DNA of 64,000 bases from Actinomadura spongiicola (GCF_003432485.1 NZ_QVNQ01000013.1:147056-211055); one strand, 5' to 3'. Shown: positions 46,617 through 56,253, numbered from the stretch's first letter. Numbers and translations: made by a program. The notes: generated from the sequence alone by a model not told the origin.

Positions 46617-47591
46617 ATGGACCCACACGACACGCCTTCCTCCGCCACGCCCGGAAACGGGTCGGCCCCCGGCGGGGGGACGTCGCACCCCGCCCCTCGG
46701 AACGCGCGGGAGACCCCCGAGGACAGGCCCGCCCGGCTCGCGGTCGGCGTCGTCGGAGCCGGCCGCGTCGGCACGGCGCTCGGCGCCGCGCTGTCACAGG
46801 CGGGCCACCGTGTGATCGCCGCGACCGCCGTGTCCGAGCGGTCGCGGGCGCGCGTGGCCGAACGCCTACCGGGCGCGGACATCGCGCCGCCGCCCGAGGT
46901 CGTCGCGGCCGCCGACCTGGTGCTGCTGACCGTCCCGGACGACGAACTGCCGGAACTGGCGTCCGGGCTGGTCGCGGCGGGCGTGCCCGTCACCGGCAAG
47001 CTCGTCCTGCACACCAGCGGCCGCTACGGAACGACCGTCCTCGACCCGCTCACCCGCGCCGGCGCGCTCCCGCTGGCGCTGCACCCGGTCATGACGTTCA
47101 CCGGACGTCCGGACGACGTGAACCGCCTCGCGGGCATCTCCTTCGGCGTCACCTCGCCCGAGCCGCTACGGCCGGTCGCGGAGGCGCTCGTCGTGGAGAT
47201 GGGCGGCGAACCCGTCTGGATCACCGAGGAGACGCGTCCGCTATACCACGCGGCCCTCGCCGGAGGCGCGAACCATCTCGTGACCCTCGTCGTCGAGTCC
47301 ATGGACCTGCTGCGCGTCGCCGGCGTCGCCGAACCCGGCCGGATGCTCGGCCCCCTCCTCGGCGCGGCCCTCGACAACGGCCTCCGCCTCGGCATCGACG
47401 GCCTCACCGGCCCGGTCGCCCGCGGCGACGCCGGAACCGTCTCCGAGCACGTCGACGAACTCGCCAAGATCTCACCGGAGAGCCGCCGCGCCTACGTCGC
47501 GCTCGCCCGCCTCACCGCCGACCGCGCCCTCTCCGCCGGAATGCTCAAACCCGAGGACGCAGCCCGCCTCCTCGAAGCGCTGGCCGACTGA
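46617..47591 (+). CDS. Rossmann-fold DUF2520 protein upstream of panC
   Basis: 324 residues. An NAD(P)-binding fold (VGVVGAGRVGTALGAALSQA) is followed by LVLLTVPDDELPELASGL, LPLALHPVMTFTGRPDDVNR and a DUF2520 helical C-terminus (HAALAGGANHLVTLVVESMD). Related proteins look like 6-phosphogluconate or ketopantoate reductases. Because panC and panD follow, a role in pantoate formation is plausible but unproven. The first 35 residues are a low-complexity extension; a start nearer LAVGVVGAG is possible. ATG 46617. Confidence 0.88.
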   Translation: MDPHDTPSSATPGNGSAPGGGTSHPAPRNARETPEDRPARLAVGVVGAGRVGTALGAALSQAGHRVIAATAVSERSRARVAERLPGADIAPPPEVVAAADLVLLTVPDDELPELASGLVAAGVPVTGKLVLHTSGRYGTTVLDPLTRAGALPLALHPVMTFTGRPDDVNRLAGISFGVTSPEPLRPVAEALVVEMGGEPVWITEETRPLYHAALAGGANHLVTLVVESMDLLRVAGVAEPGRMLGPLLGAALDNGLRLGIDGLTGPVARGDAGTVSEHVDELAKISPESRRAYVALARLTADRALSAGMLKPEDAARLLEALAD

Positions 47592-47636
47592 TCGCCCCGC
47601 TCCCCGAACCGAACCGCTGGAAAGGCAGGACGCGTC

Positions 47637-48497
47637 GTGACCCCGATCATCGTGCGGACGCGGGAGGAACTGGCCGAGGTCCGCTCCGAGGTCAAGGGAA
47701 CGCTGGCCTTCGTCCCGACCATGGGGGCGCTGCACGAGGGCCATCGCTCCCTGATCCGCCAGGCCCGCCAGGGCGCGGACACGGTGGTGGTCAGCATCTT
47801 CGTCAACCCCCTCCAGTTCGGCCCGGACGAGGACCTCGACCGCTACCCCAGGACGCTCCCCGCCGACCTGGAGATGTGCGCCGCCGAGGGTGCCGACATC
47901 GTCTTCACGCCACCGCGCTCGGAGATCTATCCGGACGAGCCGCGGGTCACGGTCGACTCGGGCCCGATGGGCGAGATCGTGGAGGGCGCCGCCCGGCCCG
48001 GCCACTTCGACGGGATGCTCACCGTCGTGTTGAAGCTGCTCAACCTCGTCCGCCCCGATGTGGCGATCTTCGGTGAGAAGGACGCGCAGCAGCTCGCGAT
48101 GATCCGCCGGATGGTCGCCGACCTGAACGTCCCCGTCGAGATCGCCGCCGCTCCGACCGTCCGGGAACCGGACGGCCTCGCCCTCTCCAGCCGGAACCGG
48201 TACCTCACCGACCGGGAACGCGGGACCGCCCTCGCCCTCTCACGCGCCCTCGCCGCCGGAGCGCACGCGGCGGGCGCGGGTCCCGAGGCGGTTCTGGCCG
48301 CGGCGAACGCGGTCCTCGACGAGGCCACCGCCGCCGACCCGCCGCTCCACCTCGACTACCTCGTGCTCGTCGACCCCGCGACCTTCACCCCGATCACCCC
48401 GTCCCACGCCGGACGCGCCGTGCTGGCCGTGGCCGGCCGGGTCGGCGCCACCCACCTCATCGACAACGTCCCCCTCCACTTCCCCGAGGAGTCCTGA
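47637..48497 (+). CDS. panC: Pantothenate synthetase
   Basis: 286 residues. It condenses pantoate and beta-alanine with ATP. The HIGH-like motif is in VPTMGALHEGHRSLI, followed by FVNPLQFGPDEDLDRYPRTL, FGEKDAQQLAMIRRMVADLN and the KMSKS-like LSSRNRYL. GTG at 47637 follows GGAAAGGACGC-type purines. It is coupled to panD by a one-base stop/start overlap. Confidence 0.95.
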   Translation: MTPIIVRTREELAEVRSEVKGTLAFVPTMGALHEGHRSLIRQARQGADTVVVSIFVNPLQFGPDEDLDRYPRTLPADLEMCAAEGADIVFTPPRSEIYPDEPRVTVDSGPMGEIVEGAARPGHFDGMLTVVLKLLNLVRPDVAIFGEKDAQQLAMIRRMVADLNVPVEIAAAPTVREPDGLALSSRNRYLTDRERGTALALSRALAAGAHAAGAGPEAVLAAANAVLDEATAADPPLHLDYLVLVDPATFTPITPSHAGRAVLAVAGRVGATHLIDNVPLHFPEES

Positions 48498-48913
48498 TGT
48501 TCCGGACGATGTTCAAGTCGAAGATCCACCGCGCCACCGTGACGCAGGCGGACCTGCACTACGTCGGTTCGCTGACCATCGACCAGGACCTGATGGACGC
48601 CGCGGACCTCCTGCCCGGCGAGCAGGTCTCCGTCGTCGACATCGACAACGGCGCCCGCCTGGAGACCTACCTGATCGCGGGCGAGCGCGGCTCGGGCGTC
48701 ATCGGCGTCAACGGCGCCGCCGCCCGTCTCGTCCAGCCCGGCGACCTCGTCATCATCATCAGCTACGCCCAGCTCACCGACGCCGAGGCCCGCGAGTTCG
48801 TACCGCGCGTCGTCCATGTCGACCGCACCAACAAGATCATCGCGGTCGACTCCGACCCCGCCGCCCCCGTCCCCGGCACCGCCACTCTCCGCGGCGACCT
48901 GACCCACCCCTAG
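48497..48913 (+). CDS. panD: Aspartate 1-decarboxylase (proenzyme)
   Basis: 138 residues. It makes beta-alanine for PanC. The self-cleavage site is Gly24-Ser25 in HYVGSLTID, giving the pyruvoyl group; GERGSGVIGVNGAAARLVQP is the conserved second half, and VDRTNKI closes the core. Start ATG at 48497 shares its A with the panC stop. Confidence 0.95.
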   Translation: MFRTMFKSKIHRATVTQADLHYVGSLTIDQDLMDAADLLPGEQVSVVDIDNGARLETYLIAGERGSGVIGVNGAAARLVQPGDLVIIISYAQLTDAEAREFVPRVVHVDRTNKIIAVDSDPAAPVPGTATLRGDLTHP

Positions 48914-49440
48914 TGAAACGGGCAAAGCGTCGCGCGCAGGGTTGCCACCCACCGGTGACCCACCCCCCCCACGCACTGGACGTAGGCGTCCATTGCGGCT
49001 CCAGGCGGGCGGCTCCATAGGCGATCGGTGACGGCGCCGTCATCGATGGGGGCGTCGCGGGCGGCGGGCGGAGCATCGGCCGCTGGTGGTTCGGGAGTCG
49101 ACGGATGGCGATCGGCGGGGAGCCGTGGGCGCCGGCCGTTCCACATCCGCGCGGATCGGCGGCGACCGCGGGTGTGGCCGCTGTCCGGGAATGGGCGCGA
49201 GGCGCTCGGCCGCACGGCGGCGAAGGTCTTCGGGAGGTGGTCGCGGAGCGGCTCGACCTCCGGGTGTGCGAGGCGTGGACCACCGGGAAACGGCGTGCGC
49301 GGACGCCCCGCTCACCGGGCCAGCAGGTCGTCCAGCGCCGCGTCGGATGCGGCGGTGCTGGGGCCGATGCCGGGGGCGGTTGTTCGGGCGGTCCGGGGTT
49401 AGGGTCATAATGACGAGAACCGATCCTCCCTGGAGGGCTC
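48914..49440. other. 527-bp gap between panD and nadB
   Basis: No gene I can support. It has a run of eight C (48964-48971). The minus strand has an open frame 48910-49215 ending MDAYVQCVGGVGHRWVATLR, protein-like but with no known family and no ribosome site. The nadB promoter should be near 49410, where AGGGTCATAATGACG is the least GC-rich stretch. Confidence 0.4.
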
Positions 49441-51297
49441 ATGATCCCTTCCGTGCTCGCCGCCCCCGACCCCGGCTGGACCACCGAGACCGACATCGTC
49501 GTCATCGGGTCCGGGATCGCCGGACTCGTCACCGCCCTGCGCTGCCTGCCGCGGGGACGGGTGCTGCTCGTCACCAAGGCCCTCCTGGACGCCGGATCCA
49601 CCCGCTGGGCGCAGGGCGGGATCGCCGCGGCGCTCGCCCCCGACGACACGCCCGAGGAGCATCTGGCCGACACGCTCACCGCCGGTGTCGGCCTGTGCGA
49701 CGAGGACGCCGTGCGGACCCTCGTCACCGAGGGACCGGACGCGATCCGCGGCCTCGTCGAACTCGGCACCGCTTTCGATCGTTCCAACGGCGGGGACATC
49801 GCGCTCACCCGCGAAGGCGGCCACCGCAGGCGCCGCATCGCGCACGCGGGCGGGGACGCGACCGGTGCGGAGATCAGCCGCGCCCTCCTCGCCGCCCTCA
49901 AGGACTCCGGCGTCGAGGTCATCGAGCACGCCCTGGTCCTCGACCTGCTGAAGGACGACGCCGGGCACGCCGCCGGGATCACCCTGCACGTCATGGGCGA
50001 GGGACAGCCGGGCGGCGTCGGAGCCGTCCGGGCCCGAGCCGTCGTCCTCGCCGCGGGCGGCCTCGGCCAGGTGTTCTCGGCCACCACGAACCCCGAGGTC
50101 TCCACGGGAGACGGCGTCGCGCTCGCGCTGCGCGCCGGAGCCGAGGTCGCCGACCTCGAGTTCGTCCAGTTCCACCCCACGGTGCTGTGGCTCGGCGACG
50201 GGGCGCGCGGCCAGCAGCCCCTGATCTCCGAGGCCGTCCGGGGCGAGGGCGCGCACCTCGTCGACCACACCGGCCACAGGTTCATGGTCGGACGCCATGA
50301 CCTCGCCGAACTCGCCCCCCGCGACGTCGTCGCCAAGGGCATCATGAACCGGATGCGCGAGACCGGCGCGTCCAACATGCTGCTGGACGGCCGGCACCTG
50401 GGCGCGGAGATGTGGGAGCACCGCTTCCCGACCATCCTCGCCGCCTGCCGCCACCACGGCATCGACCCCGTGACCGAGCCGATCCCGATCGTCCCCGCCG
50501 CCCACTACGCCAGCGGAGGCGTCCGCACGGACCTGCGCGGACGGACGTCCGTTCCCGGCCTCTACGCCTGCGGCGAGGTCGCCTGCACCGGCGTCCACGG
50601 CGCCAACCGCCTGGCGTCCAACTCCCTTCTCGAAGGCGTCGTCTTCGCCGAACGCATAGCCGCCACCCTCGAACACGACCTCGCCGAGAACGGATCGAAG
50701 AACCGGAGCGGCGTCCTTCCAGTGGAGAAGCCGACCGGCGGCGGTTTCCACGAGCCGATCACCTTGGCCGGGCGCGCGGTGCCTGCTGAGCGCGGTCTCT
50801 CCGAGGGCGGTTCGGAGGGCGGAGTGCCGACCGGGCGGGGCTCTCGTGCGGGTGTTGCGTCCGCTGAGCGGGTGGCTGCCCAAGGAGACGGCCTTTCCAG
50901 TGAGATGTCGGTCGAGCGTGGCCTCCTTGGCGATGCTGCGGGCGGTGGTGGGTGGTTGCTGGAGCCGGGTGTGCGGGGGGAGATTCAGCGGATCATGACG
51001 TCCTACGCGGGGGTGTTGCGTGGGGCGGAGGGGTTGCGGACTGCGGCTCGGGAGTTGGCGGAGATGGGTGGGGGTGAGGTGGAGCCCGGCGTGGAGGCGT
51101 GGGAGGTCACCAACGTGCACACCGTCGCGTCGGCGATCGTGGCGGCGGCGTTGCGGCGGGAGGAGACACGGGGGAGCCACTGGCGGGAGGACTTTCCCGA
51201 GCGGCGGGACGAGGAGTGGCGGGGCCATCTCGTCACCCGGTTGGTGGGGAACGAGTTGACCACGACCTATGAACCTCTGGAAGGAAAGCGTTCATGA
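49441..51297 (+). CDS. nadB: L-aspartate oxidase with a long internal insert
   Basis: 618 residues; the usual length is about 540-580. The flavoenzyme oxidises aspartate to iminoaspartate, the first step of NAD synthesis. The FAD motif is VVIGSGIAGL (about 21-30). SRWAQGGIAAAL, HTGHRF and HYASGGVRTDLRG, then GANRLASNSLLEG are intact. Between ATLEHDLAEN (about 418) and the C-terminal domain (IQRIMTSYAGVLRGAEGLRT, about 513) is a low-complexity insert rich in glycine, serine and charged residues. The C-terminal part from 50960 on has an unusually G-rich coding strand. Stop overlaps nadC. Confidence 0.93.
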   Translation: MIPSVLAAPDPGWTTETDIVVIGSGIAGLVTALRCLPRGRVLLVTKALLDAGSTRWAQGGIAAALAPDDTPEEHLADTLTAGVGLCDEDAVRTLVTEGPDAIRGLVELGTAFDRSNGGDIALTREGGHRRRRIAHAGGDATGAEISRALLAALKDSGVEVIEHALVLDLLKDDAGHAAGITLHVMGEGQPGGVGAVRARAVVLAAGGLGQVFSATTNPEVSTGDGVALALRAGAEVADLEFVQFHPTVLWLGDGARGQQPLISEAVRGEGAHLVDHTGHRFMVGRHDLAELAPRDVVAKGIMNRMRETGASNMLLDGRHLGAEMWEHRFPTILAACRHHGIDPVTEPIPIVPAAHYASGGVRTDLRGRTSVPGLYACGEVACTGVHGANRLASNSLLEGVVFAERIAATLEHDLAENGSKNRSGVLPVEKPTGGGFHEPITLAGRAVPAERGLSEGGSEGGVPTGRGSRAGVASAERVAAQGDGLSSEMSVERGLLGDAAGGGGWLLEPGVRGEIQRIMTSYAGVLRGAEGLRTAARELAEMGGGEVEPGVEAWEVTNVHTVASAIVAAALRREETRGSHWREDFPERRDEEWRGHLVTRLVGNELTTTYEPLEGKRS

Positions 51298-52166
51298 CAC
51301 CGGAATCGTCGCAGCGATTGGCCGCCGCCGGGCTCGATCCACAAGCTGTGGAAAACCTCGTCCGGACGGCGCTGGCCGAGGACGGGGAGGTCGACGTCAC
51401 CAGCATGCCGATCTTCGCGCCGGAGGACACCGCCGCCGGGGACTTGACCGCTCGTGAGGAGGGAGTGGTCGCCGGTATTCCCGTGGCTTCGGTCGTCTTC
51501 GAGGAACTGGACGTGGCCTATGAGGCCCGGGTCGAGGACGGCGACCGGGTTGTTCCGGGGCAGGTGCTGATGTCGGTGAGCGGCCCGACCCGTGCCGTTC
51601 TGCGTGCCGAGAGGACGGCGCTGAACCTGCTGACGCACCTGTCCGGGATCGCGACGGCCACCCGGACCTGGATGGACGCGATGTCCGGGACCAAGGCCAA
51701 GGTCCGCGACACCCGCAAGACCCTGCCCGGCCTGCGCGCCCTCCAGAAGTACGCCGTGCAGTGCGGCGGCGGCGTCAACCATCGCATGGGCCTGTATGAC
51801 GCCGCGCTCATCAAGGACAACCACATCGCGGCGGCCGGAAGCGTCACCAAGGCCTACGGGGCCATCCGCGCGGTGTACCCGTCCCTGCACATTCAGGTGG
51901 AATGCGACACCCTCGAACAGGTCGAAGAAGCCCTTTCCGTGGGCGCGACGAGCATTCTTCTGGATAACATGACCGACGCCGAAATGACCGAGGCGGTGCG
52001 TCTCGTGGCGGGGCGGGCGGAGCTTGAGGCCAGCGGTGGGCTTACCCTGGACCGGGCCCGAGACGTCGCCGTGACCGGGGTGGACTACCTTGCGGTCGGT
52101 GCGCTGACGCACTCGGCGCGCGTGTTCGACATCGGCCTTGACTTCACCCGATCAGCGGGGACCTGA
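51294..52166 (+). CDS. nadC: Quinolinate phosphoribosyltransferase (carboxylating)
   Basis: 290 residues. It converts quinolinate and PRPP to nicotinate mononucleotide. Conserved segments are LAEDGEVDVTSMPIFAPEDT, LNLLTHLSGIATATRTWMDA, DTRKTLPGLRALQKYAVQCGG (split active-site loop), NHRMGLYDAALIKDNHI and EASGGLTLDRARDVAVTGVD. Coupled to nadB (ATGA) and to coaX (one base). No nadA is in the window. Confidence 0.95.
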   Translation: MTPESSQRLAAAGLDPQAVENLVRTALAEDGEVDVTSMPIFAPEDTAAGDLTAREEGVVAGIPVASVVFEELDVAYEARVEDGDRVVPGQVLMSVSGPTRAVLRAERTALNLLTHLSGIATATRTWMDAMSGTKAKVRDTRKTLPGLRALQKYAVQCGGGVNHRMGLYDAALIKDNHIAAAGSVTKAYGAIRAVYPSLHIQVECDTLEQVEEALSVGATSILLDNMTDAEMTEAVRLVAGRAELEASGGLTLDRARDVAVTGVDYLAVGALTHSARVFDIGLDFTRSAGT

Positions 52167-52948
52167 TGCTGCTCACCATCGACGTCGGTAACACCCAGAC
52201 CGTCCTCGGCCTGTTCGAGGGCGACGAGGTGATCGAACATTGGAGGATCAACACCGATCCGCGGCGTACCGCCGACGAGATCGCGGTGGTCCTCCAGGGG
52301 CTCGTCCAGCAGAGCCCGCTGCTGGCCGACACCGACATCAGCGGTATCGCGCTCTGCTCCACGGTTCCGTCGGTTCTGCACGAGATGCGGGAGATGTGCC
52401 GCCGCTACTACGGCGACGTGCCCGCGGTGATCGTGGAGCCCGGTGTGAAGACCGGCGTCCCCGTCCGGATGGACAATCCGAAGGAGGTCGGCGCCGACCG
52501 CATCGTGAACGCGCTGGCCGCCGTCCACACGCACGGCGGCCCCGCGATCGTCGTCGACTTCGGCACCGCCACCACGTTCGACGCGGTGTCCGCCAAGGGC
52601 GAGTACGTGGGCGGCGCGATCGCGCCCGGCATCGAGACGTCCATCGACGCGCTGTCGACGCGTGGCGCGCAGCTCTACAAGATCGAGCTGGTCAGGCCGC
52701 GGAACGTGATCGGGAAGAACACCGTCGAAGCGCTCCAGTCCGGGATCATCTTCGGTTTCGCCGGGCAGGTGGACGGCGTCGTCGAGCGGATGTCGGAGGA
52801 GCTCGCCGGCGACCCCGACGAGGTCACGGTCATCGCGACCGGCGGCCTCGCGCCCCTCGTCCTGGAGGAGTCCCGCAGCATCGACGTGTTCGAGCCGTGG
52901 CTCACCCTCATCGGCCTGCGCCTGATCTACGAGCGCAACACCGTGTAG
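52166..52948 (+). CDS. coaX: Type III pantothenate kinase
   Basis: 260 residues. It phosphorylates pantothenate, the first step to CoA, linking this operon to panC/panD upstream. The ASKHA-fold motifs are LLTIDVGNTQTVLGLFEGDE, GADRIVNALAA, IVVDFGTATTFDAVSAKGEY-VGGAIAPGI and ATGGLAPLVLEES. ATG 52166. Confidence 0.95.
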   Translation: MLLTIDVGNTQTVLGLFEGDEVIEHWRINTDPRRTADEIAVVLQGLVQQSPLLADTDISGIALCSTVPSVLHEMREMCRRYYGDVPAVIVEPGVKTGVPVRMDNPKEVGADRIVNALAAVHTHGGPAIVVDFGTATTFDAVSAKGEYVGGAIAPGIETSIDALSTRGAQLYKIELVRPRNVIGKNTVEALQSGIIFGFAGQVDGVVERMSEELAGDPDEVTVIATGGLAPLVLEESRSIDVFEPWLTLIGLRLIYERNTV

Positions 52949-53007
52949 GACGGCGCCGGGAGGAACGCGTTCGCGGCGCGTCCGGCGGGCTGGATAGCCT
53001 TTGGGGC

Positions 53008-54501
53008 GTGAGTGACGACACCTTCGACGAACTCCCGGAGCAGATGCGCGTGCGCCGGGAGAAGCTCGACCGGCTCCGTGCGAGCGGGATCGACCCCTAC
53101 CCGGTGACCTTTCCGCGGACGGCGACGATCGCCGACGTCCGCGCGAAACACCCGGACCTCGAACCGGGCACCGAGACGGGCGAGAAGGTCGGCGTCACCG
53201 GCCGCGTCATGCTGGTCCGCAACACCGGCAAGCTGTGCTTCGCGACCATCAAGGACGGCACCGGAGAGATCCAGGTCATGCTGTCGCTCGCCAAGGTCGG
53301 GCAGGAGCAGCTGGACGCCTGGAAGCGGGACGTCGACCTGGGCGACCATGTCGGGGTCGAGGGCGAGGTCATCACGTCCCGCCGCGGCGAGCTGTCGGTC
53401 ATGGCGGACCGGTTCGCGATCACGTCCAAGTGCCTGCGGCCCCTGCCGGAGAAGCACGCCGGGCTGACCGACCCGGAGGCGCGGGTCCGGCAGCGCTACG
53501 TCGACCTGATCGTGAACGACGAGGCCCGGAAGATGGCCCGGCTCAGGAGCGACACCGTCCGCGCCGTCCGCGACTTCTGGCACGAGCAGGGATACCTCGA
53601 GGTCGAGACGCCGATGTTGCAGCCGATCCACGGCGGCGCGGCGGCCCGGCCGTTCCAGACGCACATCAACGCCTACGACATGGACCTCTACCTGCGCATC
53701 GCGATCGAGCTGTACCTGAAGCGGCTCGTCGTGGGCGGCATCGAGAAGGTCTTCGAGATCAACCGGAACTTCCGGAACGAGGGCGCGGACTCCACGCACA
53801 ACCCGGAGTTCACGATGCTGGAGGCCTACGGCACGTACCTCGACTACAACGACATGGCCGACCTGACGCAGCGGATGTACCAGAAGGCGGTCGTCGCCGC
53901 CCTGGGCACGACCGTGGTGGTCCACGACGGCGTCGAGGTCGACCTGGGCGTGGAGAAGTGGCCGCGGGTCACGCTGTACGGGTCGGTGTCGGACGCGCTG
54001 GGCGAGCAGATCACCCCGCACACGCCGATCGAGGACGTCCGGAAACTCGCCGACGCCCGCGGAGTGTCGTGGGATCCGAAGTGGGGGCAGGGCAAACTCG
54101 TCCAGGAGCTGTTCGAGGAACTGGTCGAGCACACCCTCGTCCAGCCCACGTTCGTCATGGACTATCCGGTCGAGACGTCCCCGCTGACCCGCCAGCACCG
54201 GGAGGAGCCGCTCCTCACGGAGAAGTGGGACCTCATCGGGTTCGGAACGGAACTCGGCACCGCCTACTCCGAACTCGTCGACCCGATCGAGCAGCGCCGC
54301 CGCCTCACCGAACAGTCGCTGCTCGCGGCGGGCGGCGACCCCGAGGCCATGCAGCTGGACGAGGACTTCCTGCGCGCCCTGGAGTACGCGATGCCGCCCA
54401 CGGGCGGCATGGGCGCCGGGATCGACCGGATGATCATGGCGTTCACCGGTAAGGGCATCCGCGAGACGATCCTGTTCCCGCTGGTCAAGCCCGAGCGCTG
54501 A
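53008..54501 (+). CDS. lysS: Lysyl-tRNA synthetase, class II
   Basis: 497 residues. An OB-fold anticodon domain (GRVMLVRNTGKLCFATIKDG) is followed by the class II core: motif 1 near RSDTVRAVRDFWHEQGYLEV, motif 2 FEINRNFRNEGADSTHNPEF, motif 3 PPTGGMGAGIDRMIMAF. The N-terminus is short and soluble, so this is not the membrane LysX type. The GTG start at 53008 is 59 bases after coaX. Its end almost meets the lacI-type gene. Confidence 0.95.
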   Translation: MSDDTFDELPEQMRVRREKLDRLRASGIDPYPVTFPRTATIADVRAKHPDLEPGTETGEKVGVTGRVMLVRNTGKLCFATIKDGTGEIQVMLSLAKVGQEQLDAWKRDVDLGDHVGVEGEVITSRRGELSVMADRFAITSKCLRPLPEKHAGLTDPEARVRQRYVDLIVNDEARKMARLRSDTVRAVRDFWHEQGYLEVETPMLQPIHGGAAARPFQTHINAYDMDLYLRIAIELYLKRLVVGGIEKVFEINRNFRNEGADSTHNPEFTMLEAYGTYLDYNDMADLTQRMYQKAVVAALGTTVVVHDGVEVDLGVEKWPRVTLYGSVSDALGEQITPHTPIEDVRKLADARGVSWDPKWGQGKLVQELFEELVEHTLVQPTFVMDYPVETSPLTRQHREEPLLTEKWDLIGFGTELGTAYSELVDPIEQRRRLTEQSLLAAGGDPEAMQLDEDFLRALEYAMPPTGGMGAGIDRMIMAFTGKGIRETILFPLVKPER

Positions 54502-54510
54502 ACGCCCGGG

Positions 54511-55533
54511 TCAGGCGCTCTCGCGGATCACGAGGTCGGGCCGCAGGACCACCTGCCGGTGCAGGTGGGACTTGCCCTCGCCGACCTCCGCCAGCGCCAG
54601 CTCGGCGGCCTCCCAGCCCAGCTCGCGGCGGGGCTGCCGGATCGTGGTGAGCGGCACGGCGGCGCTCGCGGCGAGTTCGATGTCGTCGTAGCCGATCACG
54701 GCGATGTCCTCGGGGACGCGGGCGCCCAGCCGGATCAGCTCGTTGATCAGGCCGATGGCGAGCAGGTCGTTGGCGCAGAAAACGCCGCTGGGCCGCGGTG
54801 ACATCGCCAGGATCTCGTGGGCCGCGGCCTGGCCCGCGGTGGGGCTCAGCGCGTCCTGAACGAGCGTGGTGGGCTTGGCGAAGCCCGCCTCGACCAGAGT
54901 GCGGGCGGCGCCGTCGCGGCGCTCGACGCACGGCTGAGGCTCCGGAGCGCCGGTGACGAACGCGATCCGCTCCCGGCCGATGCCGAGCAGGTGCGCGGCG
55001 GCGATCTCGCCTCCGGCGACATGGTCGACCCGGGCGGTGCACACGTCGGAGACGTCCCGGTCGATCAGCACCACGCTCATGCCCGCGGCGCGAAGTCGAG
55101 AAATATCCTGATAGCCGAAATCGACCGGAATGATAAGGATTCCGGCGGCGTTCTGCTCTTCCAGCAGTTCCACCGAACGCCGTTCTTTGGCGGTGGAGTG
55201 GTCACTTGAGAGCCAGAGCGCGTCATGGCCCGCTTCGTTCAGCGCCGCCTCGGCGCCGCTGACGACGGCGGTCGCGTACGGGTTGGTGAGGTCCTCGACG
55301 ACGACGCCGAACGCGCGGCGCGGCTCGTCGCCGAACTCGCCGGCGGTGCGTTCGGGACGTCGCCGGAGCCGTCGGGCGGACTCGTTTCTGACGAATCCGA
55401 GTTCCTCGATAGCTGCACGAACGCGATTACGGGTAGCTTCGGCCACGAGGTCTGGCCGGTTTAGGACATTCGAAACGGTCCCAACTGAGACTCCAGCACG
55501 CCTCGCGACCTCACGAATACTGGTCTGTGGCAA
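54511..55533 (-). CDS. LacI-family transcriptional regulator
   Basis: 340 residues. The HTH is TSIREVARRAGVSVGTVSNV followed by the hinge helix (SARRLRRRPERT), then a periplasmic-binding-type ligand domain: FGVVVEDLTNPYATAVVSGA, GILIIPVDFGYQDI, VFCANDLLAIGLINELIRLG and VIGYDDIELAASAAVPLTTI. I take the TTG at 55533, four bases after GAGGAG, giving LPQTSIREV. Longer frames add an unlikely N-terminus. No sugar transporter or catabolic gene is adjacent, so its target is elsewhere. Confidence 0.9.
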   Translation of the reverse strand: MPQTSIREVARRAGVSVGTVSNVLNRPDLVAEATRNRVRAAIEELGFVRNESARRLRRRPERTAGEFGDEPRRAFGVVVEDLTNPYATAVVSGAEAALNEAGHDALWLSSDHSTAKERRSVELLEEQNAAGILIIPVDFGYQDISRLRAAGMSVVLIDRDVSDVCTARVDHVAGGEIAAAHLLGIGRERIAFVTGAPEPQPCVERRDGAARTLVEAGFAKPTTLVQDALSPTAGQAAAHEILAMSPRPSGVFCANDLLAIGLINELIRLGARVPEDIAVIGYDDIELAASAAVPLTTIRQPRRELGWEAAELALAEVGEGKSHLHRQVVLRPDLVIRESA

Positions 55534-55906
55534 CTCGCTCCTCGTCCCGTCCCGGGACTGTTTCCCCAGGTAGTGGCGTTTTGCAGGGTGCAATAGCGGA
55601 TATGCGGTCACGTACCGCTACCATCCGTGCACGCAGTGCACTGAACCAGCGCTTGACGGGCCGGATCCGGCCGCCTAGCGTTCCGAGCCGAAGCGTAGCT
55701 TGAAACGATTCACGATCTTCGACCACGGCGAGATCTGGCGAGTCCAACGAGAAGGGCGGGGGCGGATGGCTGGCGATCTCATCCCGACTCCCTCGGCTGG
55801 CCAACGAGTGAATCGTCACCCGGAGTTCCCCCCTACACCCCCGCAATCGGCCCAACGGCCACCTCCGGCCAAGCGCGCGAGACCCAGAAAACCCCCGATG
55901 ATCTAA

Positions 55907-55925
55907 GTCCGGAGGACCTCCGGAC
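55907..55925. promoter_or_regulatory. Short perfect hairpin upstream of the LuxR-type gene
   Basis: GTCCGGAG-gac-CTCCGGAC, 8-base arms, about 100 bases before the GTG at 56023. It could be a terminator or an operator. The rest of 55534-56022 shows no gene. Confidence 0.4.
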
Positions 55926-56022
55926 CCGGCAACCCAACGCGCGTACAGATCGAGGCCAACCCGTGCCTGTGCAGCGGACGGCTGCATCCCCGCGGTCATC
56001 ACCACGGACGAGGGAGGACGGA

Positions 56023-56253
56023 GTGGAACAGGCCACACTCGCACGTCGTGGCACCGACGATTTCGGGCTGAGCGAGGAGGAGATCCGCCTGCTCGCTCAG
56101 ATCGCCAGCGGTGTCACCGCCGATGTGGCGGCACGAAAGCTGGAACTGAGCGCCCGGACCTTGCGGCGCCGATTGCGGACCATCTGCGACCGGCTGGAGG
56201 TCAACACCCCTATCGAGGCCGTGGTGTGGGCGGCCCGAAGGCAGCTCATCTAG
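56023..56253 (+). CDS. Small stand-alone LuxR-type HTH protein
   Basis: 76 residues, almost nothing but a DNA-binding domain: LSEEEIRLLAQIASGVTADV, then LELSARTLRRRLRTICDRLE and VNTPIEAVVWAARRQLI, the LuxR/GerE four-helix pattern. There is no receiver or sensor part. The GTG at 56023 is chosen because GGGAGG lies five bases before it; the frame is open further left but without a ribosome site. Function unknown. Confidence 0.8.
   Translation: MEQATLARRGTDDFGLSEEEIRLLAQIASGVTADVAARKLELSARTLRRRLRTICDRLEVNTPIEAVVWAARRQLI

Noticed and set aside
44524..46797. 757-codon minus-strand open frame
   Set aside because: Arginine/glycine/aspartate-rich antisense of the ABC permease.
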